DNA of 5,917 bases, taken from the NCBI GenBank assembly GCA_025462985.1, contig JAOAPP010000196.1, forward strand, positions 1 to 5,917, written 5' to 3'. The translations under genes were made by a program, and so were the position numbers. This DNA comes from Bryobacterales bacterium (GTDB lineage: Bacteria > Acidobacteriota > Terriglobia > Bryobacterales > Bryobacteraceae). Positions 1 through 5,380 of the stretch are shown piece by piece (positions within the stretch are counted from its first letter, which is position 1; every line of letters begins with the position of its first letter). The notes below the pieces were generated by a model, which saw only the letters and a list, made by a program, of their open reading frames with translations, was not told the DNA's origin and did no database searches.

Positions 1-93
1 GCACGACGTCCGTGCCTGTGGCCCGATCTGAATGAACTCTGGGATGTCTTCATTCTCTCGCAAAAGATGGCTCCCGCCACGCCGCGTTCTTGA
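1..93 (+). CDS. possible 3' end of an upstream gene (partial, weak)
   Basis: The first + frame is open from the window edge to a TGA at 91-93, encoding about 30 residues that end in QKMAPATPRS. The other two + frames stop early, but two - frames are also open here, so openness proves little. About 60% of third positions are G or C, roughly neutral. The stretch PDLNELWDVFIL could be an amphipathic helix. I do not recognise a family, and this may be non-coding. Confidence 0.2.
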   Translation, partial: ARRPCLWPDLNELWDVFILSQKMAPATPRS

Positions 94-112
94 GCAGGGC
101 GGGCGCGAATGG

Positions 113-144
113 ACAGAGATACAAATAAACAGAGATACAAATAG
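113..144 (+). repeat. 16-bp tandem duplication upstream of the cytochrome gene
   Basis: The unit acagagatacaaataa (113-128) is followed directly by acagagatacaaatag (129-144), identical at 15 of 16 positions. It is A-rich in a GC-rich setting and ends 18 bp before the cytochrome start. Each copy contains TACAAAT, which loosely resembles a -10 element. No well-spaced -35 is visible; TTGAGC at 90-95 is 24 bp from the first TACAAA. It may lie in the promoter or 5' leader, or be a simple replication-slippage duplication. Confidence 0.85.
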
Positions 145-151
145 AAATGCT

Positions 152-157
152 GGAGGG
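152..157 (+). promoter_or_regulatory. Shine-Dalgarno site fixing a GTG start
   Basis: GGAGGG lies 5 bases before GTG 163. The same frame has a TAG at 142-144 and no other start codon between it and 163, so this site settles the start of the cytochrome gene. Confidence 0.8.
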
Positions 158-162
158 AAGCT

Positions 163-1413
163 GTGAAAGCTTGCACTGTTGCTGTTCTGTTTATCGCGGC
201 ACATCACTTGGGAGCTGGAGAAACGTCGGAAGCGATGTCCCGGCACTCGGGCCCTGGAGGCCAGGTTCAGGCAGCGTCAGATGCTCACTATGTCGGGTCG
301 CTAGCTTGTAAAACCTGTCACCCCCAAATCTACGATCGATGGAAAACGACCAGAATGGCTAACGTCGTACGGGATCCGAAGGAACACCCCGAGGCTATTT
401 TGCCGGACCTGGCGCAACCTGATCCTCTCGTCCATTTTAGAAAGAGCGACGTCGCCTTTGTATACGGGAGCAGATGGAAGCAACGATACTTCCAAAAGAT
501 CGGCGATGACTACTTCGTGCTCCCTGCTCAGTGGGACATCACACATCAAATCTGGCGTCCATACTTCGTGAAGAACGGTACCGACTGGTGGGCTCCGCTT
601 TATCCTCCCGACAACTTCAAACGCCCCACTGGGCCGCTCTGTGATGGTTGTCACTCGGTCAACTACAACATCCAAACCAAGACTGTGACTGAATGGAACG
701 TGGGTTGTGAAAAGTGCCATGGGCCTGGAAGTGCGCATGTGGCGCATCCGTCTCAGGCAAGCATCCTCAATCCTGCTCGCCTCGGTTTTGTCCAGGCGAA
801 CGACACGTGCATTCAGTGCCATTCACAAGGGCAGCCGCTGATCAACCCTATTCAGGGCAAATACTACGATTGGCCGGTCGGATTCCACATGGGCGGGAAG
901 CTACAGGATTTCTGGAAGCTGGAAGAACATAAGCTTGGCGAAACAACATTTACCCACTTCCCGGACGGGACGGCACACAAGAACAGGATGCAGGGCAACG
1001 ATTTCGTGCAGAGCCTGATGTACAGGCGCGGCGTGACGTGCTCCAGTTGCCATGACGTGCACGGTACGGATAACCCGGCCCTGTTGATTAAGCCTGCCAG
1101 CGTCATCTGTCTTGAGTGTCACGGGCCAGGCTCTCCCAACGGTCCGCACACGAACACCATTGAAGAGCACACCCATCACAAGCCGGGCACAGCTGGGGAC
1201 CAATGCATTTCCTGTCACATGCCGCAAATTGAGCAAACGCTGGCGGACGTGAACGTTCGAAGCCACACCTTCAGATTCATTTCGCCGACTATGGCGGAGG
1301 CGTATAAAATACCCAGCCCATGTACGATGTGTCACAAAGACAAAGGCGGTGAGTGGGCTACGGAACAGCTTTCCACGTGGAAGAATGTTTCGATCTGGAG
1401 AATCGGACGCTAA
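163..1413 (+). CDS. octaheme c-type cytochrome (cytochrome c554-like multiheme protein)
   Basis: This 416-residue protein carries eight CXXCH haem c attachment motifs at about residues 49, 160, 182, 216, 293, 316, 348 and 387. It should be an exported multiheme electron carrier or oxidoreductase of the cytochrome c554/doubled-CXXCH type. The N terminus (MKACTVAVLFIAAHHLGAG) reads as a short signal peptide with a weak hydrophobic core, as haem attachment in the periplasm requires. CHGPGS-type sequence follows the haem at 182 and recurs near 316. Conserved-looking Trp/Tyr/His-rich stretches (residues 125-150 and 234-270) may supply distal haem ligands. The C-terminal CTMCHKDKGGEWATEQLSTW block looks like a natural family end, so the gene appears complete. 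GTG is the start, backed by GGAGGG. No quinol-oxidase partner or maturation gene is adjacent, so donor and substrate are unknown. Confidence 0.92.
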   Translation: MKACTVAVLFIAAHHLGAGETSEAMSRHSGPGGQVQAASDAHYVGSLACKTCHPQIYDRWKTTRMANVVRDPKEHPEAILPDLAQPDPLVHFRKSDVAFVYGSRWKQRYFQKIGDDYFVLPAQWDITHQIWRPYFVKNGTDWWAPLYPPDNFKRPTGPLCDGCHSVNYNIQTKTVTEWNVGCEKCHGPGSAHVAHPSQASILNPARLGFVQANDTCIQCHSQGQPLINPIQGKYYDWPVGFHMGGKLQDFWKLEEHKLGETTFTHFPDGTAHKNRMQGNDFVQSLMYRRGVTCSSCHDVHGTDNPALLIKPASVICLECHGPGSPNGPHTNTIEEHTHHKPGTAGDQCISCHMPQIEQTLADVNVRSHTFRFISPTMAEAYKIPSPCTMCHKDKGGEWATEQLSTWKNVSIWRIGR

Positions 1414-1428
1414 ATCAAGAGAACGATG

Positions 1429-1440
1429 GAGAGCGCTCTC
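1429..1440. repeat. 12-bp perfect palindrome between convergent genes
   Basis: GAGAGCGCTCTC is its own reverse complement. It sits in the 25-bp gap between the convergent cytochrome and orphan genes and covers part of the latter's stop codon (1439-1441). RNA from either strand could form a small hairpin. There is no T-run on either side, so it is not a standard intrinsic terminator; a role in ending transcription or in protein binding is only a guess. Confidence 0.5.
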
Positions 1441-1750
1441 ATGGCCAGATTGGTTTCTCGTAGAAACGGCTGGCCCACTCTTCCGCATTGACTTCTCTGG
1501 TCCAGGTCAGCGATTCAAGCGGCGGCATCGCCAGGTTTTTGATGATGTCCAGGTAGATCCGCAGGCCGATATAGGCACCCGCCCGGGCGCCTTCCTCCGT
1601 GGGAAAAGACGCCTGGTACTCCGAAAGCCGCTCGGCTCCGATCGACATTAAGGCGTGCCAGCGAGGATCTCCTTCGAACAGCCCTGCCGCGAGTTCTACT
1701 CCATCCCAAGCCGCCAATGACATGGCAATACACTTACCCTTGTCTGCCAT
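1439..1750 (-). CDS. small hypothetical protein, unknown family
   Basis: A frame of 103 codons plus stop from ATG 1750 shows protein-like codon use: third positions are mostly G or C, especially over the last 80 codons. The product is soluble, acidic and apparently helical, with Trp residues spread along it (AAWDG, DPRWH, LTWTR, EEWAS, KPIWP), and no signal peptide or membrane segment. I do not recognise the family. The start is uncertain. ATG 1750 gives MADKGKC but has no clear ribosome site. ATG 1723 (MSLAAWDGVELAAG) has AAGGG about 12 bases upstream, rather far. The frame stays open to 2020, but that extension has unlikely composition and runs antisense to the CheB remnant, so I excluded it. 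The gene converges on the cytochrome gene with 25 bp between them. It could itself be the surviving part of a longer gene. Confidence 0.6.
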   Translation of the reverse strand: MADKGKCIAMSLAAWDGVELAAGLFEGDPRWHALMSIGAERLSEYQASFPTEEGARAGAYIGLRIYLDIIKNLAMPPLESLTWTREVNAEEWASRFYEKPIWP

Positions 1751-1830
1751 CTTGCAAGAAGAGAATACCAGCATTTTGTCAGACCTGGAGAGAAAGAACC
1801 GATTCAAAGGCAATCTCCCGATCCGGACCC

Positions 1831-2030
1831 ATGCACAAAGACAAGCCAGGCGAGAGCTTTCCCGTGGTTTGCATCGGAGGTTCTGCCGGGGCCTGCCAGC
1901 GTACCTTGAACTATTGCTCAACTTGCCTGCATAAGCGGGTATGGCCTTTGTGATTTTCCCCATCGCGGTCTTGAGCATGCGCATGGACCACGACGGCAGC
2001 GCAGCGCTGGCCGCGATCAAGGCGGCTACA
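1831..2030 (+). pseudogene. degraded CheB-type protein-glutamate methylesterase gene
   Basis: From ATG 1831 the frame reads MHKDKPGESFPVVCIGGSAG, matching the start of CheB methylesterase domains, including the nucleophile Ser in the IGxSxG loop (codon 1882-1884). The match then moves to the +2 frame at 1890: GLPAYLELLLNLPA, a TAA stop at 1932-1934, then AGMAFVIF. This fits loss of one G from a G run (1888-1891, four left) plus a nonsense mutation. Next the text jumps to VLSMRMDHDGSAALAAIKAA, resembling the C-terminal CheB block LSGMxxDGxxGLxAIKAAG, which carries the catalytic Asp. The middle of the domain, with the catalytic His, is missing. About 65 codons remain of a domain that is normally about 180 residues. 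CheB removes methyl groups from chemoreceptor glutamates, and related domains occur in larger sensory proteins. This copy cannot make a working enzyme. Confidence 0.82.
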
Positions 2031-2048
2031 GCATCCCTAGACAGCAGC

Positions 2049-2606
2049 CTAAGGGGAGATCTTCGACGCCCACAGCAGCAGGTGAATCATCGCTTCGTTC
2101 CGGGTGCCGATGAGTCCCAGCAGGGCGGACGGGCATTTAATCCCGAAATCGGACAGGCGCACGGGCGCGTCTGCATCGATCTGAAAGCGTCCATTCGACT
2201 GTGGTCCGAGAATGAGGTTGGCTCTTACCGGATGCTCAGCGCCGCAAAGCGAGAGCGTTCCTTCCACGACGAAACCGCGCAGCGGCTTGGCTGTGATCGA
2301 ACTGGAGACAAAACGAATCTCAGGGTGGCGATCGGCGGCCAGCACTTGCGAGCGGGTGAACTCGGCGACATGCTTCTGCTTCCCGAGCCTGAGCCACTTG
2401 TCGCGGCAGATGACCGACCCGGGGTCGACCGTGATCTGCACATACGCGCCGGTGGGGTTATCGGGCGAGTAGTGGATCTGGCCGTCGAAGCGTTCAAAGA
2501 CCAGAACATGCCTGCGCTTACGAAGCAAGCCGGTTTTGCAGACTTCTACCGCGATGGTGGAGTCGTACGAGGGTGCGATTTTGTAAAGAGCTTCTGGCGC
2601 TTCCAT
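2049..2606 (-). CDS. YceI-like family protein
   Basis: This 185-residue protein has the layout of the YceI family, small lipocalin-like barrels that bind isoprenoid or other lipids. Visible features are the opening strand YKIAPSYDSTIAVEV (residues 8-22), the hallmark HPEIRFVSSSI (94-104), the strand pair LRGFVVEGTLSLCG (109-122) and the late motif LSDFGIK (151-157). Length is normal for the family. No signal peptide is visible, so it is probably cytoplasmic, unlike the classical exported E. coli YceI. The frame extends to a TTG at 2663, adding MPHISPNRRPVCFVFRFGR. I prefer ATG 2606 because family similarity begins just after it, although its ribosome site is weak (AGG about 9 bases upstream). 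It is divergent from the isomerase gene and ends next to the CheB remnant. Ligand and pathway cannot be read from the sequence. Confidence 0.88.
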   Translation of the reverse strand: MEAPEALYKIAPSYDSTIAVEVCKTGLLRKRRHVLVFERFDGQIHYSPDNPTGAYVQITVDPGSVICRDKWLRLGKQKHVAEFTRSQVLAADRHPEIRFVSSSITAKPLRGFVVEGTLSLCGAEHPVRANLILGPQSNGRFQIDADAPVRLSDFGIKCPSALLGLIGTRNEAMIHLLLWASKISP

Positions 2607-2708
2607 CCGTCCGAACCTAAATACGAAACAGACGGGCCGGCGGTTCGGTGAAATATGCGGCAAATTTGGAACCGCGGTGTAGTAGGCTAACTCCAGTTAC
2701 CTCCTCGT
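2607..2708. other. divergent intergenic region
   Basis: This 102-bp stretch separates the yceI-like gene (-) from the isomerase gene (+), so it should hold promoters for both. I see no convincing -35/-10 pair on either strand. Small palindromes CAAATTTG (2661-2668) and ACCGCGGT (2671-2678) lie in its middle and could be operator-like, but words this short are expected by chance. On the + strand the sequence before ATG 2709 is CCTCCTC, the complement of a ribosome site rather than a site, so the isomerase gene has no visible Shine-Dalgarno. Confidence 0.4.
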
Positions 2709-3542
2709 ATGACAAGAAGAACCGCAATGAGGGCTTCCGCCGCCTCTTTTTTGACCGCCGGAATGAAAGGCTCTGAAACGCCGTCGAAGGGACGGCTGAA
2801 GCAGTCGGTAGCGCGGTGGTGCTACAAGGACATGAGCCTGGATGACCTGTGCCGACACGGCGCCGAAATGGGGTTGCGCGGTGTGGACCTGGTGAAAGAG
2901 GATGAGTGGCCGACGGTGAAGAAGTACGGACTGACTCCGTGCGTGACGCCCGGCGCGGGCACCATTCCCGACGGTTGGAACCGCACGGAAAATCATGCCC
3001 GGCTTGAGGCCGAGATGAAGAAGAACATCGATCTGGCTGCGGCGGCGAAGATTCCGACCGTGATTACATTTTCCGGGAACCGGCGCGGATTAGCTGACGA
3101 TATCGGCAGGGATAACTGCATTGCCGGTTTGAATCGCGTGAAGAAAATGGCGGAAGACAGCGGCGTGACAATCGTACTGGAGCTGCTGAACAGCAAGGTG
3201 AACCACCACGATTACCAATGCGACCACACTGCGTGGGGCGTGGAGGTGATGAAGGGAGTGAATTCGCCTCGGGTAAAGCTGCTTTATGACATTTATCATA
3301 TGCAGATTATGGAAGGCGACATTATTCGGACCGTGCGGGACAACATCCAGCACATCGGCCACTTCCATACCGGCGGCGTGCCCGGACGCAATGAATTAGA
3401 CGAATCGCAGGAGCTGCAGTGGCGGACGGTGGCGAAGGCGATTGCGGACTTGAATTTCCAAGGTTACTTCGCGCACGAATTCATTCCGCTGCATGATCCG
3501 ATGACGTCGCTGCGTTCGGCTGTGGAGCTTTGTACGGTCTGA
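2709..3542 (+). CDS. Tat-signalled sugar isomerase, hydroxypyruvate isomerase-like (xylose isomerase-like TIM barrel)
   Basis: The 277-residue protein belongs to the AP-endonuclease-2/xylose-isomerase-like TIM-barrel family and most resembles hydroxypyruvate isomerase, which interconverts hydroxypyruvate and tartronate semialdehyde. The barrel starts near residue 30 (LKQSVARWCYK). Expected acid/base glutamates are E158 (IVLELLNS) and E257 (FAHEFIP); D194 (LLYDIYHMQ) and the GHFHTGGVPGRNELD stretch (217-231) fit metal and substrate binding. The N terminus MTRRTAMRASAASFLTAGM resembles a short twin-arginine signal, so the enzyme may be exported, as in many acidobacterial and planctomycete relatives. 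A second ATG (2727) after the RR pair would give a cytosolic form. No good ribosome site precedes either start. No glyoxylate genes are adjacent, so the true sugar substrate is uncertain and the specific isomerase name is provisional. Confidence 0.88.
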   Translation: MTRRTAMRASAASFLTAGMKGSETPSKGRLKQSVARWCYKDMSLDDLCRHGAEMGLRGVDLVKEDEWPTVKKYGLTPCVTPGAGTIPDGWNRTENHARLEAEMKKNIDLAAAAKIPTVITFSGNRRGLADDIGRDNCIAGLNRVKKMAEDSGVTIVLELLNSKVNHHDYQCDHTAWGVEVMKGVNSPRVKLLYDIYHMQIMEGDIIRTVRDNIQHIGHFHTGGVPGRNELDESQELQWRTVAKAIADLNFQGYFAHEFIPLHDPMTSLRSAVELCTV

Positions 3543-3672
3543 GCGGTTGACGCTCAAGGGAGAGCGGTTGGGGTCGCGGCTGCTTAGCCCTCATCTGCCC
3601 TCGCATCCGAGCAGGTAGCAGCTCCTGGCGGAGGAAGGGCGTGATATTCAGGGTCTTGTGTTTGCTAGGACA
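3543..3672. other. gene-free spacer between isomerase gene and tRNA-Gly
   Basis: I see no supported gene here. A small hairpin GAGCG-gttga-CGCTC (3541-3555) overlaps the isomerase stop codon, but no T-run follows, so it is a poor terminator. The 9-mer gagcggttg occurs at 3541 and again at 3562. No terminator for the tRNA gene is evident on the opposite strand. Confidence 0.5.
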
Positions 3673-3747
3673 TGGAGCGGGAGACGAGAATCGAACTCGC
3701 AACCAACAGCTTGGAAGGCTGTGACTCTACCATTGAGTTACTCCCGC
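3673..3747 (-). tRNA. tRNA-Gly, anticodon UCC
   Basis: Read on the - strand the segment folds as a full cloverleaf. Acceptor arms are GCGGGAG (3747-3741) and CTCCCGC (3683-3677). The D arm is ACTC/GAGT, and the anticodon arm is ACAGC/GCTGT with loop CTTCCAA. The T arm is GCGAG/CTCGT, closing with one G-U pair, around loop TTCGATT. The anticodon TCC lies at 3715-3713. The discriminator base is T, and CCA is encoded in the DNA (3675-3673). It reads GGA and probably GGG glycine codons. It stands alone, with its own promoter upstream. Confidence 0.96.
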
Positions 3748-3762
3748 GTCTGTCTGTTTTTG

Positions 3763-3768
3763 ATTATA
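3763..3768 (-). promoter_or_regulatory. -10 element of the tRNA-Gly promoter
   Basis: On the - strand a perfect TATAAT occurs 15 bases before the mature tRNA 5' end, placing the transcript start near 3756 with a leader of about 9 bases. The -35 is weak: TGGTTT stands 16 bases upstream, where TTGACA would be expected. The consensus -10 at the right distance from a stable RNA gene makes this a sound call. It lies just before the start region of the divergent UbiA-like gene. Confidence 0.7.
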
Positions 3769-3811
3769 CCGTTTGGGCATTTGGAAACCACTCCGGCCCC
3801 AAAATGCCCGG

Positions 3812-4702
3812 ATGCTAGCCTCGGAAGAGGCTCCCGTACTGGCTGTCCTGCTCAGTGGCGATTCGGTTTCTCCTCGTCTTCGAACGAAGGCTTGGCTCTG
3901 GGTCAACTTGCTCAGTATTGATGCGCCGCTCGTCGCCGTGGCGTGGCAGGTGTGGTTTGCTCAGTGCTTCGATGTCCCTCTCGCGCCTCTTTCGGTCCTT
4001 GCACTCGCACTGACGGTTTGGATGATCTATGCAACCGACCGGCTGCTGGACGTCCGGCGCTCCGAAGTTCCACTGTTGACGGAGCGACATCGATTCCACA
4101 AGAAACACGCCCAGAGTATTTCGATAGCTGTTGTTTTCTGTCTTGGCGCTTTGGTCCCAATCACAATTTTGCTCAGGCCGGTCCTATTGCGTGATGGGTT
4201 GATGTTGAGTGCCGTCGTGGCCCTCTATTTTGCTTTGGTGCACGTGCTCCCGACGGCGCTCAGCAGATGGTGTCCGAAAGAAATGGCGGTCGGCATCGTG
4301 TTCGCATTGGGAGCCGGCCTGGCCCCATGGTCGCGGATGCAGCGGCCCGAGCCATTAATCGTTCCCCTCGTCTTATTCGCCTTCCTTTGCTGGCTGAATT
4401 GCGCGGCTATTGAGGTGTGGGAGGGGGCTCCGTCCGGCCAGCGCTCAAGCGGCTCTCCACATCCTTTGACGTTGTGGTTGACTCGCTGGATCCGGCTCCT
4501 CTCCGTGCTGACAGCGACCGCCGGCGCCCTTCTGCTTTCCCTGTCAAAGGAGCATGTGGTGTTTGCGCCCGTCGTTCTGTCCGCTCTGGCATTCACATGG
4601 CTGGACGGCGAACGCGAACGGTTGCCGGCGGACGCGCTGCGTGTTCTGGCCGATGTGCCTCTGCTGAGTCCCTTGGTGTTGCTGCTTCTGGGGATGCGCT
4701 AG
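3812..4702 (+). CDS. UbiA-like polytopic membrane protein (divergent prenyltransferase family)
   Basis: A very hydrophobic protein of 296 residues with about nine membrane segments, the usual count for UbiA-type prenyltransferases, which join isoprenoid chains to aromatic or other acceptors. The loop after the second segment has YATDRLLDVRRSE (D76 and D80), resembling the first Asp-rich motif that binds Mg-diphosphate. The loop after the sixth segment, where the second Asp-rich motif should be, instead reads NCAAIEVWE with glutamates. A late cluster, DGERERLPAD followed by LADVPLL, holds further acids. The family call is therefore likely but the activity is unproven. The frame is open up to a TTG at 3773, but that lies only a few bases beyond the divergent tRNA promoter. 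ATG 3812 is the better start although its ribosome site is weak. The stop codon abuts the methyltransferase start, indicating an operon. Confidence 0.68.
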   Translation: MLASEEAPVLAVLLSGDSVSPRLRTKAWLWVNLLSIDAPLVAVAWQVWFAQCFDVPLAPLSVLALALTVWMIYATDRLLDVRRSEVPLLTERHRFHKKHAQSISIAVVFCLGALVPITILLRPVLLRDGLMLSAVVALYFALVHVLPTALSRWCPKEMAVGIVFALGAGLAPWSRMQRPEPLIVPLVLFAFLCWLNCAAIEVWEGAPSGQRSSGSPHPLTLWLTRWIRLLSVLTATAGALLLSLSKEHVVFAPVVLSALAFTWLDGERERLPADALRVLADVPLLSPLVLLLLGMR

Positions 4703-5380
4703 TTGAACTGCGATCGGCTTGCACGCGTGTATCGCACGCTGGAATACGCGGCCTTCGGCCGAAAGCTCGAGAATCAGCGGTGCGAGTTTCTCAAGGATGC
4801 TTCCGGTGCGAAACGTGCGCTGCTGCTCGGCGATGGCGACGGGCGGTTTCTGCTTGAGCTTACGAAGTGCAACGAAGAGGTGCACATAGATTCCGTCGAA
4901 GCGAGCGCGAAAATGATCGAGCGGGCTCAGGCGTGTCTGCGCAAGGCGAACCTTGCCGACCCTGCACGGATTCGCTTCCACCATGGCAATGCCCTGCTCG
5001 GCGAGTGGCCCAATAAAGGGTACGATTTAGTGGTCACACACTTCTTCCTGGATTGCTTCTCCACGGCGGAGGTCGACCGGCTCATTCCATCGATCCGCCG
5101 AGTCTGCGCGCCCGGCGCGAAATGGCTTCTGGCCGAGTTTCAGCAACCGGAAGCCGGCTGGCGTCGCTGGCACGCCTGCTGCTGGCTGTTTGCAATGTAC
5201 TGCTTCTTTCGGATAACGACCGGGCTTGAACCCTTGGGGCTGCCGGAATATCGGACCGCCTTATCGAAGGCAGGCTTTTCGCTGAAAGGCAAAAAACTCA
5301 GGATGGGGCAGCTGATTTGTTCGGAGTTATGGACGCTGCCGGGGCGGGACGCTGAAGGCCCATACGGTTCAGCAGACTGA
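4703..5380 (+). CDS. class I SAM-dependent methyltransferase (UbiE-like)
   Basis: A 225-residue protein with the Rossmann methyltransferase signature. Motif I is ALLLGDGDGRFL (residues 39-50). The acidic SAM-ribose position is E66 in VEASAKM. The strand with the active-site loop is YDLVVTHFFLDCF (107-119), followed by the post-motif APGAKWLLAEF (136-146). The C-terminal part FFRITTGLEPLGLPEYRTAL resembles UbiE/COQ5-like and small-molecule methyltransferases, where it shapes the acceptor pocket. The start is a TTG directly after the TAG of the UbiA-like gene, with GGGGA about 9 bases upstream inside that gene; translational coupling is likely. A joint role in making or tailoring an isoprenoid-type molecule is inferred from this pairing. 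The last 83 bases overlap the opposite-strand TPR gene. The methyl acceptor is unknown. Confidence 0.87.
   Translation: MNCDRLARVYRTLEYAAFGRKLENQRCEFLKDASGAKRALLLGDGDGRFLLELTKCNEEVHIDSVEASAKMIERAQACLRKANLADPARIRFHHGNALLGEWPNKGYDLVVTHFFLDCFSTAEVDRLIPSIRRVCAPGAKWLLAEFQQPEAGWRRWHACCWLFAMYCFFRITTGLEPLGLPEYRTALSKAGFSLKGKKLRMGQLICSELWTLPGRDAEGPYGSAD

Noticed and set aside
901..1488. - strand frame of 195 codons opposite the cytochrome
   Set aside because: It is a shadow of the cytochrome gene, whose eight haem motifs fix the coding strand; the - strand translation has no domain-like pattern.
1751..2020. N-terminal extension of the small - strand gene
   Set aside because: Most of it is antisense to the CheB remnant and its composition is unlike the downstream coding part.
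1941..2651. Long + strand frame of 236 codons
   Set aside because: Only its first 30 codons have meaning, as the CheB tail; the rest is antisense to the YceI-like gene.
2700..2708. Strong ribosome-site-like GAGGAGG on the - strand near the isomerase start
   Set aside because: No start codon lies at a suitable distance that opens a believable - strand frame; probably chance.
3541..3555. Hairpin GAGCG-gttga-CGCTC as a terminator of the isomerase gene
   Set aside because: The stem is only 5 bp and no T-run follows.
3481..3702. - strand reading frame starting MRVRFSSPAPCPS
   Set aside because: It begins inside the tRNA-Gly 3' half and runs through non-coding sequence into the antisense of the isomerase gene; the opening words are typical of tRNA-derived false calls.
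3658..3921. + strand reading frame with RRESNSQPTAWKAV and LPLSYSR
   Set aside because: This is the well-known false protein made by translating antisense to a tRNA gene; it covers the tRNA-Gly.
4417..4857. + strand frame of 146 codons across the UbiA-like/methyltransferase junction
   Set aside because: Arg/Ala/Ser-rich shadow; both real genes are in another frame with membrane segments and methyltransferase motifs.
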